From Puccinia triticina (Eukaryota > Basidiomycota > Pucciniomycetes > Pucciniales > Pucciniaceae): a DNA stretch of 64,000 nucleotides. The DNA is taken from the NCBI RefSeq assembly GCF_026914185.1, contig NC_070565.1:6448001-6512000 (forward strand), in the 5' to 3' direction. The notes under the pieces were generated by a model. It was given only the letters and a program-made list of their open reading frames with translations. It ran no database searches and was not told where the DNA came from. Shown in pieces: positions 33,645 to 44,123 of this stretch. Made by a program: the position numbers and the translations under genes. The stretch's first letter is position 1, and every line of letters starts with the position of its first letter.

Positions 33645-34515
33645 CAAGAGGTGTTGGGTACTGGAGCTGGCCACTTTCCACCCGCATACCTGCGCGGGTG
33701 CAGCTACCCGCCACCTCTTTTGGATGAAGTTCTGAATCCCAATAACCGCACCTGCACCTGCACCTGTTGGGGGGTACCTGGTGGCCTAGGAAGGTACCCG
33801 CGCAGATACCCGCGGGTACCCGCATCTTGTCATTCACCTTGAAAACCGGAAGGAATCCCTTCTGGTTGATGTGGCTTTATAATCTCTTTGACCAGAAGGG
33901 TTTCTTCTGGTCAGAGAGTAAATAAAAGCCTCTTCGCGCAGAAGGTATTCCTTCTGGTTGGGAACGATGAATGTCATCAACGACCAGGAAGGCTTCCTTC
34001 TTGTGGCCAAGGGTTTTTAACCCCTGCAAACAAGAGGGTATCCTTCTGGTTTCCAAGGTTGTACAGCCCGGAGGACCCAAAGGAATCCTTTCTGGTCGCA
34101 GAGGTGATACAACCTCGGCGAAAAGAAGGAATCCACTCTGGTCGTAGAGGTGATACCGCCTTGGCGACCAGAAGAAACTCTTCAGGTTTCAGAGTCTACA
34201 CAGCCTCTGAAACCACAAGGATTCTCTTCTGGTCGCCGAGGTTGGCTGGAGTTGGACAAGGTTGACAACCCAAAGGAATCCGGGGGCAGGTGTGGGCGGG
34301 TGTGGGTCCAAACTTCAAATACCCGGTATCCGTTAGATTTTACCCGGAATCCCAGAATCCGGACCCGCACCTGCTTGTCACCCAAATGTACGCGCGTACA
34401 TGGTAATATCAGCATAGAGTTGGAAAACGGGTACCCGCTGGAGCTGGGCAAAACAAAGTTAAGAACCAATTGCGGGTACCTGCTATCTGCTGGCGGGTAA
34501 CCCTGCTGGCCGGCA
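33645..34515. repeat. GGTACC modules around CCAGAAGG palindromes
   Basis: GGTACC-rich modules at 33645-33835 and 34285-34515 flank a series (33840-34265) of units close to CCAGAAGGAATCCTTCTGG joined by CGAGGTTGTACAGCCTCGG-like spacers. The plan is the same as in 26563-27762, with a different palindrome. TAGAGATGGC-type ends were not found here, so the element may have lost its termini. Confidence 0.65.
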
Positions 34516-34539
34516 GGTAAATGCCAGCGGATGGGCAAT

Positions 34540-35180
34540 GATTGAACCGGTAGATTCAATCAATAAGCCGTTCTTTATTGTCCGGCGTGAATTCATCCTT
34601 GTCCCAGAGATGGTACAGTATCAATGGCCAAGAGAATTAATTCCTCCCGATGGTCAAGACTTTATTGTCTCAGTGACTGAGAGGCATCCTCTAAGTCACA
34701 AAAAATGTACAGTCTCAACAGCTGAGATGAATTCTCTCAGCCATCAAAACCTCAACTTCTCAACGGCTGGAGGGATTTCTTTGGTTCATCAAGACGGCAA
34801 AGCCCCAATGGCTGAGAGGAATACTCTCATTCATTGAGACTATGCAGCAAAATCTGGGAGGATTCATTCCAGAGATCAACATGCACATTCTTGACAAGCA
34901 GAGGTATTCCTCTTGGCCTTCAAGAATGCACAGTCTTGATGGCTGAGAGGATGCATCTCAGTCATGCAGACAATACAGTCTTGACCTCTGGGAGGAATCC
35001 TCTTTGCCATCAAGACTGTACCTTCTTGAGGGCCGGGAGTGTTCCTTCTGGAAATTAAGGCTGCAAATTCTTGAGTACCGGAGGAACTGCACCCCGTCAT
35101 TGATACTGCACAATCTTGAGGACAGAAGATATTCCTAAGTCATCCAGAAAATTAAGTTTTGACACTTGGGAGGAATACCC
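34540..35180. repeat. about 60-bp palindromic tandem array
   Basis: Roughly ten degenerate units combine a small palindrome (GGCTGAGAGGAATCCTCTC-like) with CATCAAGACTGTACAGTCTTG-like joints. It happens to be open in one frame over 100 codons, but nothing suggests a protein. It lies beside the CCAGAAGG array and is probably of the same origin. Confidence 0.6.
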
Positions 35181-35985
35181 CCACCCATTTAAATATACTT
35201 ACTGCACCATTTCAAGCTTCATATTTATTCCTCTCAGCCTTTGAGACTGTACCATCTGAATGAATGAGAGCCAGAGCTCAGATGAATGCTGTGGTGGTGT
35301 ACATAGCACACAAGGACATCTCAATCCTCCAGCGTACAGTTGCCTTGAGCCTACATGTCTGTAGACTATGTTAGACAGATGGAAGGGACGGACAAAAACA
35401 TTTAATCCCCATCCTGGATGCCTGATATGGTCAACCAGGGGTTCTGCACTGCACACTCCTCAAATGAAGGCACACACAGGCCTTCACACCTCAAACCAAT
35501 GGATGCAAACCATGAATTACTCAAATAAGGAATACATGGAGTGCACACAACAAAATGAGGTGTGCATGCTGGTGTGTGGGGCGCACAACTTATTTCATGG
35601 GGGTGTATCTATAAGCCCATGTCAATTTAATTTCAATTATTAAATTTGGAATTAGGATTCAACAACAGTTGTGTTTAATTTTGATCTAAAGATGTTAGAG
35701 TCATTTTGGAATAGTGTATCATATAATAATCCATTTTAAACAGATTAATGTTCACTGAAACCCAATAAATGATATAAATTGCCAAAAATTTAAAGTTAAC
35801 TTGTACTTTGATTGCAGCCATTGCATCTTTACAGTTCCAACTGAGTTCCAGTTGATTTTCAGTTGATCAGTTCCAAGCAATATCTGCATGAGTGTTAGGT
35901 GAGTTCCAGATCAGTTCCACATGATTTCAAGAATTGATCATTGTTTCCTAACACTATGTTCACCAAATGCCTCCAGCACAGTTAC
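35181..35985. other. AT-rich filler, no gene
   Basis: Only chance frames. A cluster of GAGTTCCA / CAGTTCCA words occurs at 35835-35925. Confidence 0.4.
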
Positions 35986-36121
35986 AGAAAACAATTCATG
36001 TGTGGCACTCCCTGGAGAGTGGGAACAGATCTCCCCTGGTGTCTAAGCTGAAAAAAATATGTTGCACCCAAGCACTCAAATTAGAGCAACATTTCTAGAA
36101 TGGTACATATGAAATCATCTA

Positions 36122-36298
36122 TGGTGTTCAAAGTTGGTTTGCATAATTTTATGCATGCGTAAATCATAAAATCATAAAATCATCTTTGCAGGGGATGTGA
36201 CTGTCTGATTATGTAATACAAAATTTCCTCAGCAAAATATTTTTATGATTTTATGAATTATGCATGCATAAAATTATGCAAGCCAACTTTGAACACCA
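36122..36298. mobile_element. 177-bp MITE flanked by TA
   Basis: TGGTGTTCAAAGTTGGTTTG and its inverse form TIRs of about 50 bp, with TA on both sides (36120-36121 and 36299-36300). It is a miniature relative of the 33077-36557 element, nested near its right end. Confidence 0.75.
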
Positions 36299-36303
36299 TA
36301 ATC

Positions 36304-36429
36304 ACTTGAAAGTTTTATAATTTTATGATTTTATGCATTGAAAATTTTATGATTTCAACTTTGAACACCCTTATTGAAATCATAAAATTTTCATTGCATA
36401 AAATCATAAAATCATAAATCTTTCAAATG
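36304..36429. repeat. 126-bp near-perfect palindrome
   Basis: CTTGAAAGTTTTATAATTTT... on the left pairs with ...AAATCATAAATCTTTCAAAT on the right around the centre TTGAACACCCTTATT. It may be a collapsed pair of the GGTGTTCAAAG ends. Confidence 0.7.
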
Positions 36430-36631
36430 ATGATTTTATATGTACCATTTTAGAAATGTTGCTCTAATTTGAGTGTTTGGGTGTACATATTTTTTTCACC
36501 TCAGAATTTTATGATTTTATGGTGTTATGATTTTATGCAAGTCAACTTTGAACACCCTAATCGTATCTACCACACCATTTTTGGACCATAGAAGCTCAAC
36601 CAACAAACTTCAAATGATTGGTATTGGCCCA

Positions 36632-37013
36632 CTGCAAGAAAAAGTCAAGCAACTGCTAGCAGTTGAAATGTGAAAACTTGAAGCAAGCTTGTGGTATTAG
36701 GGGGTTTCAAAGTTGGCCAAGTGTGACTTGCATGCACTTTTGCAAGTCAGTGTTCAAGTTTATTCTTGAACACCAATTTGAAAAATTGCATACAGGTCAT
36801 ATTGCACTAAGCCCCCTAAGCCTTCTTGAATATCTTTTTGCAAGTTGGTCATCAAGAACAGCCTTGAACACCAACTTGCAAAAGTGCATGCAAGTGGCAA
36901 TCGGCTTACTTTTGACCAAGCTTCAATAAAAGTGTTTGGGTGGAGCTAGAACAGCATTCCACAGCAGTAACCTCCATTTCAACTGCTAGCAGTTGCTTGA
37001 TTTTTTCTTGCAG
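36632..37013. mobile_element. 382-bp TIR element (CTGCAAGAAAAAGTC ends)
   Basis: CTGCAAGAAAAAGTCAAGCA, continuing ACTGCTAGCAGTTGAAATG, is repeated inverted at 36975-37013. The end contains the palindrome CAACTGCTAGCAGTTG. A related pair of ends bounds 39349-40525. No clear target duplication. Confidence 0.6.
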
Positions 37014-37019
37014 TTTGGT

Positions 37020-37395
37020 AGGACCCTGGTAACCCTCTATAAGTGTGGATGATGTAAAATTCAGAGTTTTGGCTACATTCATACATTGGGGGGCACCAGG
37101 GAATGACCTTTTTTGGGGCCAATCCATACATTTTCATGTGTATGCTTGAGACAAAATCCCCCTGGGGAACCCCAAAACCTGGACAAAAAGCCGGGTTCTG
37201 CAGGTAAATAGTAGGAGACTTGATCAAATTTCCAAATTTTGGTGGAAATTGCATACATTTCTGCTATTTTTGATGCCTACCCTCTTGCATTCATACCAAC
37301 TTCATGCCTACCATCTTGCAAAAAAAAAAAAGAAAAACAGAAAAATTCATACATCTACATTGCCCACTTACTTTGGGGATGCCAATTAGGGTCCT
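37020..37395. mobile_element. relative of the AGGACCCTGG MITE
   Basis: The left end AGGACCCTGGTAACCCTCTA and the inverted right end AGGACCCTAATTGGCATCCC resemble the 6035-6533 element. The interior again has ATTCATACAT and GCCTACC words. The flanking 8 bp do not match, so it is degenerate. Confidence 0.6.
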
Positions 37396-37468
37396 CATGT
37401 CATTGATCAGAACACCTGACATTCTGGCACTGTAATGTCTCCATTTTGAGTGCAGATTGTCCTCCCCC

Positions 37469-39265
37469 TAGAGATGGCATTTGGTACCCAGGTACCGCCT
37501 GTGATTTAGGATAAAACAGATACCTGGCACCGCCTGGCTGGTGCGGGTGGTACCTGCGGTACCCACAGATGAATTGTGCCACTTGCAGGTAGATCTCAGG
37601 GTGAGTGGTCAAGCAACTTGCTTGGGTAGAGAATGTCAAAATGGACCCGGGTATAATTTACACCGCCGGTACCCGCGTGTTTTTTTCCAAAAACAGGCAC
37701 CCAGCACCGCCTGGCGGGTACCAGCAGTCTCTTAGGCAGGTACCAGTGGACCAGTGGTACCCGCCAGCTGTTTTTCATCAAAAAGGTCACCAAGAGGTGT
37801 CCTTGATGACCAGAATGGACGTGTCATCAACATCAAGAGGTCCTCCCCTCAATGACCGCTGTTAGAATTTGAATTCAGGACACAAAGACTCAAGGCAAAG
37901 TCAAGAAGAAGAGCTGGGAGGCTTGAGAGAGAGGGAAGTGAGGAAGTGGAGCTCACCGGATACGGCTCAAGGTACGGCACGGAGTAAAGAGAGAAAGAAC
38001 CAATGAGTTGATTGCAGTGTGCTAGGCTAGGTGTATATAGGCTAAGTACAATGCATCAACTTGTGGGTGAGAATGAAAATGAATATGAGAAAGTGAATAG
38101 AAAGAACTAGAAGTCTCAACATAGATATCACAAATGATTCAGATCTGTCACAAAAAGAGCACGCGCGCATCAGAGGATAAGAAGCATAGGGAAATATTGA
38201 TAGTCTAATCTTGGCAGGGAACAATGTCACATGGCAAGTACAGAAAAACAATCATGACCACTACTACAAACAGACCATATGATGTGGGAAGCATAAGAAG
38301 TGAGAGAGGATGGATCAGATGGAATCAGGTGAGATGATATGGAAGGGTAATGAGGCAGAAGGCAAAAAATGGAAGAAACCTGAGGTCAAAAACTCAACAA
38401 CCGCAACAGGTTGGTCATTGAGGGGAGGACCTCTCAATGACCAGAAAAGGGATGACCGACCTGTTCCGGTCATCAAACAGGTTGGTCATGGTCATTGAGG
38501 GTGCTCCCCCAACAACCAGCACACACTTGTCATCAAGGGGAGTGAAAACTCCCCTTGATGATTGCACCAGGGACCATCCTCAATGACCGGTCTATTGTCA
38601 GTCATTGAGGGCAGCTCAAAGCGGGCCAAGGGCCGGGGGTCCGGGGGTTACCCGATTAACTTGGTGGGGGAAAGCAGTACTTGGGGGCAGTACCTGGGTA
38701 CCACACCGCTTTTTCCAAAAAAAAGGGCATCCGGCACCGCCTGGCGGGTGCGCGACGGGTGCGGGTGGTACCTGCCCGCGGGTGCCGGGTACCGGTTGAC
38801 ATTCCCTACGCTTGGGTGGTGATGGTGGCAGATTTGCTCTGAGTCACCTGTTGGTGTCTCCAAGGAATCCACCCCTTGTGGTTAGTGGTGGTGGTGGTGG
38901 TAGTAGGCTGATGTGGCCCGCGGTTGGTGTTTGAACGCAGTGCAGGGGAGGACAGATTGACCATTGGTCCAATCAGAGCTGGGCTGTTCAGCCAGGTCTG
39001 CAATTGGGGGCGGGGAGCTACATCCAGCCGCAGCAGCGGTAGTGGGCAGCAAAACGTGCTGCTGACCGCTAAATTGGTGTTCAGCGGCTGGGCCCCTGTG
39101 TATGTATGGCTGGTACTGCTGAGGGTACCTGGGTACCCCCCCCCCCCCCCCCCCTTTTGGACTGAAAAACAGACACCCGGCACCACACCTGGCACCGCCT
39201 AGCGGGTGTCTAGCTGGTGTTGTCGGTACCTGCCGGCGGGTGCCGGGTACCAGATGCCATCTCTA
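37469..39265. mobile_element. 1.8-kb hAT-type GGTACC element
   Basis: The ends TAGAGATGGCATTTGGTACC and (inverted) TAGAGATGGCATCTGGTACC form long TIRs. Outside lie CCTCCCCC and CCACCCCC, seven of eight identical. Three GGTACC modules are visible (37480-37790, 38640-38800, 39110-39250), with CCGGTCAT/GGTCATTGAGGG palindromic words between the first two. The stretch 37865-38390 differs in composition and may be a further insertion. No transposase gene. Confidence 0.7.
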
Positions 39266-39348
39266 CCACCCCCCCCCCCCCCCCCAAGCTAAGCATTTTT
39301 TGTGCCACTATTTTTTGCATTTATTATGATTCTTTTCATGCTATGCTA

Positions 39349-40525
39349 CAAGAAAGACTCTAGAAACTGCTAGCAGTTGAGATGCAGAAGCCCAAAGGAA
39401 GCTTGAGGTGATACATACTCAAGCCTTTCTCCAAGGTTATTTCAACCAAGGTTGGATGCACGGTGTAAGACTCAAAAGTGGTTGTGAAACCCTTTTGCTG
39501 AATGGAGAAGGGGATGATGGAGGTGCAAACTCTGCCCTTCTATACTATCAGATAACAAGACCCACCAAGCTAAGCTTGGCAAGTTTTAATCAAGTGATAG
39601 GTCTGGTCTAGTTCCAGATGAAGCTGTTTGACAACAGGTATGTGAGAGTTGAGAGTGAGTTCAGTGGTTATTTGCAAATATGAGGGTTGTGGTGAGGTAT
39701 AGATGTGATGGTAAGTGTGAAGGTGGTATGTAAATAACTGGGGAGTACTGAGCTGAGGGAAAAACAACTGGGGGGGAGAGAGCTCCTTATATAGACAAAT
39801 GTGAGGGATTTTAGCTACAAGGGGGACCCTGGATGAGGGATTTTAGCTGGTGGGCTGTGTACAAGTGGTGTCAGAAGATACTAAATACAGGCAAAAAGTG
39901 GGGTGAGAAATGAAAGATGATGTCATACTAATGCAAGGAGTGCATAAATGAAGCGGGGACATGTCAACTACAGAGGTACTTCATGCAAGGGGTGCATGAG
40001 TGGTGTCAGATTAATGCAAGGAGTGCAGAAATGGGGTCAGAAGACTGCATGCAGCTGCAAAGGAGGCGGGGACATGTCAAATACAGAGGAAATGGGGTTG
40101 GTCCCCTGCATATGCAGTGGAGATAAGAGGGATAGAAAAGAGTATGTGTTTGGCTGGGGCTGAGTATGCGTATACCTGGGAAAGGTGACTTGAGGGTTGT
40201 GACAGGTTGATGACTGGGGTTGGCTGTGTCCATGAGGGTCCAAGAGGGTGTAACTTCCAATCCAACAGGGTTCCAGTGACGCTTCCAGTGGTGACCAGGG
40301 GTAAAATTTGCCGTAGAACCCATTTATGAGGTCTATTTGGTGGTATCTTGAGGCCTAGGGTGAGTAAATATATGTATGAGAAAAAACTTTTGATTTTTCA
40401 CTTTTCCGTCTACCACAACGGTCACAGTGCATGAGAGGGCATGATGTAATTGTGTGGAGTTACATTGGCAGTTACACTGGAGTATACTGCACGTCAACCG
40501 CTGGCAGTTTGTAGACTTTTTCTTG
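39349..40525. mobile_element. TIR element holding a solo LTR
   Basis: CAAGAAAGACTCTAGAAACT at the left and CAAGAAAAAGTCTACAAACT (inverted) at the right are imperfect TIRs, each bordered by TA. Removing the nested LTR leaves about 220 bp, so the original was a MITE related to 36632-37013. Confidence 0.6.
39464..40417 (-). mobile_element. solo LTR, copy 2 (954 bp)
   Basis: Begins TGTAAGACTCAAAAGTGG and ends CTTTTCCGTCTACCACA, flanked by ACGG (39460-39463 and 40418-40421). Same family as 8228-9094. Confidence 0.87.
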
Positions 40526-41106
40526 TAGGGCTCCATACTTTCTTCCTGTCTATCCACCTTTCTCTGAAAAAAGAAAGAAATAAGCTTGCAAGAAAAAGTT
40601 GTGTGTCTTGATTATTATTTCTTTGAAATTGTTTCTTATTTTGATTTTTTGCATATCCGTATTTGGAAGCCCATCTTGAGCCATCTCACCACAAAGAGTG
40701 ACTTGAAGTGTGTATGTAGGTTGGTATTCTAGAGTCCAAAACAGTGTGGTGTAGACAATTCTCTACCAGTGATCATAAGCTGTGTGTGTATCCCTCTAGA
40801 CCTTGCACGACCATGTGAAGATTTGAGTCCACAAATACGCATGCAGGTGTGTAGGGAGAGAACCCACTAGTCTTCACCAGAGCCACGTGTCGGTAGGCTA
40901 GAAACCCCCGGATACGAACACACATTCCTTTTCATTACTCATCTCTAACTACACGATTCTTTGCCGTTGATCACTTTCTTTTTTTGGGTCCAAGACAAGG
41001 CGACCAAACACACACAATCATGAACGAAAAAACTACGGCACAAATTCTACCAGAAAAAGGGGGGGAAGCACAGACAAGAAAAGGGACGGGGATGATGGTG
41101 GAAGGG
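40526..41106. other. spacer, no gene seen
   Basis: Non-coding sequence with a TTTCTTTTTTTGGG run just before the 3' end of the 521-residue gene. The strand of the transcript that ends here is inferred to be minus. Confidence 0.4.
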
Positions 41107-42832
41107 TCACGGGGACGGGGAGCGGAGGCGTTGGTTGCGCAGGTCGAGTCTGGTCTGGATGCGCGCCTTAGCGGCCTGGATGAGTTTATTAAAGTTACAG
41201 CAGGAGGGAAGGCCGGGCTGGATTTCGTCGCCAAGGTCGATAGTTGTATCGGCGAGCTTATGGACGAACCTGGTCGGGAGGGGCAGGGGGGAAGATGCGG
41301 GGTCGGGCCGCTTGCGCTTGCGGCCGAAGACGTTCGAGGGACTGTCGAGAGGCAGCGGCGACGAGGACTTGGCCTCGGCGGCGGCGATCTTCAGCCGGAC
41401 TTGGTCCGCCAGCTCGTCTGAGGTCAGTAGTTCGTGGGGGTCGAAGCCGGCGTCGGACGAGGAATCCGGGCTCTTCATCCGCCCGGCCGGCGTCGTTGGG
41501 CGTCCCAGGTTCTTCTTCTTCTTCTTTTTCTTCCCCGTCGCCGCCCTTCTGGTGCACTCCTTCTGCTCGTCATCATCATCATCATCGTCGTCGTCGTCGT
41601 CGACATGGTCGGCGAAGTCGTCGCGGACGATGTCGGCCAGGAAGGCCCGCTCGGGCACGCCGTCCTCGTTGAGCTCCGAGAGCACCCGGTCGAACTCCTC
41701 CAGCGGCACCCGGCCGAGCTCTTCCTGGAGCTCGTGGGAGGCCTTGTTCTGGGAGATCGAGTAGGCGATGTCGTCGAAGGACTTGAGCAGGGCGCTGTAG
41801 CACTCCTTGACGGCCTCGAGCTGGGCCTCCGAGTGGGCCAGTGCTTCTGCGATCCCCTCCTCCTCTTTCTCCTGGTGCTGTTGGTTCTGTGCGAGCAGTT
41901 TGGGTGAGGGCTTGGTGTCCGTGGAGAGCAGGCGGGGACGCAGCGAGCGCGGCTCGGGGCGGTAGCGCTGCAGCTCGTAGGTGGCCAGTCGGCGGGTGGG
42001 TGGAGGGGGCACCGGCGAGGAGCACTTGGCGGGCTTCGGAGGGCCCGGCTTGAGGCCGGGGTGGATGGCCTCGTCGGGCAGCGAGAAGATGCGCTTGGCG
42101 GAGGGGTCGTACGGGTCGAGGGTCGAGCGGCGCTGGCCGGGCCGGGCGCGGGTGATCGTCGCCGAGTCGCTCGGCATGGTGAGCCTGGTCAGCCGGGACG
42201 AGCTTTGGACGGGGCTGCCGTCGCAGGAGCTGGGCGGATCATCGTCCTGGGAGTCGAGGCGCGCCTGGCGAGCGACACAGGGCTTCGTGTGTGAGGAAGC
42301 AGGCGAGACGCCGCTGGAGGGGTCGGTGGGGTAGCTGTGGACACGGTTGGGCGAGGTGAGGATGTCGAGGACTTCGGAGGGCGACTCGGAGAGGGGATCT
42401 TTGGATGCAGACAGACGCGGGTCAGCGGGGACACGCATGCGTTTGAGGGCGGACAGGGGAGGACCGACCGGTTGTGCCGATTTCCTCGGAGCGAAGGCCG
42501 TAGGGACAGCCGGACTCGTGGTCATCGACTTGGGTCTGGGTGCCCAGGAAGCTGCAGTGCTCGTTGGAGCAGCTGGGAAGAGAGGATGAGACTGCGGGCG
42601 GCGCTCGGGGGAGGGAGGGAGAGACGTACGAGAAGTATCGGCAGCTGGCCAGGTGGCGGTGGGCGTTCTTGGGGTGATAGGAGACCAGACAGGCTGTGTG
42701 GGGGACAGGAGTGGTCAGGAGGGAGTCGGACTGGGGGAGCAGGAGAGGGCCCGACTGACGTGCTCGGGGACACCTGCGCCAGGGGGAGTCGGCCGAGCGG
42801 GAGGCGGATGGCTTGGGTCTCTTGGGCGGCAT
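41107..42832 (-). CDS. uncharacterised 521-residue charged protein
   Basis: Three exons (42760-42832, 42630-42693, 41107-42535) join in frame with consensus ends: GTCAGT...CACAG with an internal CTGAC, and GTACGT...CCCAG. The start MPPKRPKPSASR is rich in basic and proline residues. A small Cys/His cluster, CPRAPC...H...HRHLASC, may bind zinc. The middle is proline/serine-rich, then comes a predicted coiled coil (AHSEAQLEAVKECYSALLKSF), an acidic run of eleven aspartates, a run of seven lysines (GKKKKKKKN), and a short conserved-looking segment FDPHELLTSDELADQVRLKI. Composition suggests a nuclear protein. No family is recognised. Low-complexity runs are encoded by CAT/CGT trinucleotides that are prone to length change. 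Confidence 0.6.
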
Positions 42833-43545
42833 GTCGCCGGGGTGGGGTGGGTGGGCGTCGGCTGGCCTGCTGCAGGATGGCTGATGCTGGCAGTGGTTTC
42901 GTGTGGAGGGCGAGGGCACGGGCCAGTGGAGGCCAGGCAGGGGGAAGGGACAAGACAGCCTCACCCTGCGCGTCGCGACAGTACAAGCACACCACACACC
43001 AGCAGCCCATCGACCCATAGCATAAAAACCATCGAGCAGCTACCACAACGCCTGGGCGCAGCGGCGGACACCAATCCTGACCAATCAGAACGCGCGCTTG
43101 CACATCTCCAGCCGCAGTCAACACAATCTCAATCAGGAGGGTTGAGCCTAATTTCTCTCCAGATCAAGCCTTTATCACAGGAAGTCCTCCACTGACATCA
43201 GAAATGCCCCCCAGCCTAAGGCTCAATCTCAGCTTCAGGCTAGCCAACTAAACCTGAAATCATGCATGCAGAGGCTTGCTGACCCGGCGGGGTTATAATC
43301 AATCACCAGCCAGCTCAAGTTCCCCAGAATTGTCAACTTCAATGCATGTGAATGCTCTCAATCTACATTGTTCATTTCTGCTGTGTCATGACAACACAAT
43401 CAGTCCAAAAAAAACACAATCAGCCCATCCAACAATCCATTTCATTGCTCAACACTCACAACTCATGTTCAATGAATTGTAACAAAGCAGTAGTGGCTAG
43501 CTGAGCACCCAGGAAAACCCCTGCAGATCACACTCAGACCATAGC
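42833..43545. other. upstream region, no further gene
   Basis: GC-rich for 200 bp (probable promoter of the 521-residue gene), then ordinary non-coding sequence. Overlapping open frames here are shadows of GC-rich DNA. Confidence 0.4.
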
Positions 43546-43740
43546 ACTTCAAATCAAATTGATTTGAGTATTTGTATTTGTATTTGATTTGATTCAAATA
43601 ATGGTGGGGCAGATTTTATGTTGAATATTTGCATGAAATCGAATAGTCTCTCAGATTTCCATACAGGGCTATTTGGGCCCCAGAGGAGCTTGCATAGGCC
43701 CGCTATGGGTCCAGGGGCCCCTATAAAGCACCAGAATATA
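43546..43740 (+). repeat. dispersed repeat shared with 23.7 kb
   Basis: ATAGCACTTCAAATCAAATT, TTTGATTTGATTCAAATAAT and GGGCCCCAGAGGAGCTTGC occur in the order of the inverted copy at 23640-23845. Confidence 0.55.
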
Positions 43741-44123
43741 TACTATATACTATATACATACATAACCCAGAGCCGGGGCTGCTGATATCACATATCCTGG
43801 GCATCAGACCGCTGCCTAAAGATGGCAATCGGGTACCGCCCGGGCGGTACTCATCAGCTTGGCGGGTACCGCCGCCGCGGGTGCCAAGTACGGGTCTGGG
43901 TATCTGATTTTGGCCGAAAAATGAGGCAGTACCCGGGTACCTCTGCTTGATACCCGCCAATATCCAATATCAGTAGAGGTAATCCCCGGCCTCGGCTCCT
44001 TTTTTTGGCTGGATATATCCCCCGCCCCGCCTCCGATCGGAGTGGGCCACACTTAAGTTCGATCCCCGCCCCCCTTCTGGATTTGACTCCAATTCCAATC
44101 ACTTCCCACATCAGCCCTCCATG

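Larger units (their letters stand above)
33077..36557. mobile_element. 3.5-kb TA-flanked TIR element
   Basis: The left end GGTGTTCAAAGTTGACTTGC, continuing through ATAAAATCATAACACC, is matched by its inverse at the right end over about 50 bp, with TA outside each end. A TA duplication suggests the Tc1/mariner superfamily, but no transposase is visible. Next to the ends a second inverted pair (CACCAGGGGAGAT...CCCACTCTCC at 33133 and about 36040) strengthens the pairing. The interior holds GGTACC modules and palindrome arrays (33.6-35.2 kb) and smaller nested elements. Confidence 0.65.

Noticed and set aside
34538..34837. 99-codon repeat protein with SHQDC / VSTAE motifs
   Set aside because: Translation of the 60-bp palindromic tandem array; other frames and the other strand are equally open.
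39140..39155. Poly-C runs at about 39139 and 39270, poly-G at 6316
   Set aside because: Simple homopolymers at element edges; length is not reliable and no function is implied.
42522..43195. 200-codon minus-strand and 180-codon plus-strand frames overlapping the 521-residue gene start
   Set aside because: Composition-driven frames. The spliced model at 41107-42832 explains the sequence with consensus introns and one continuous product.
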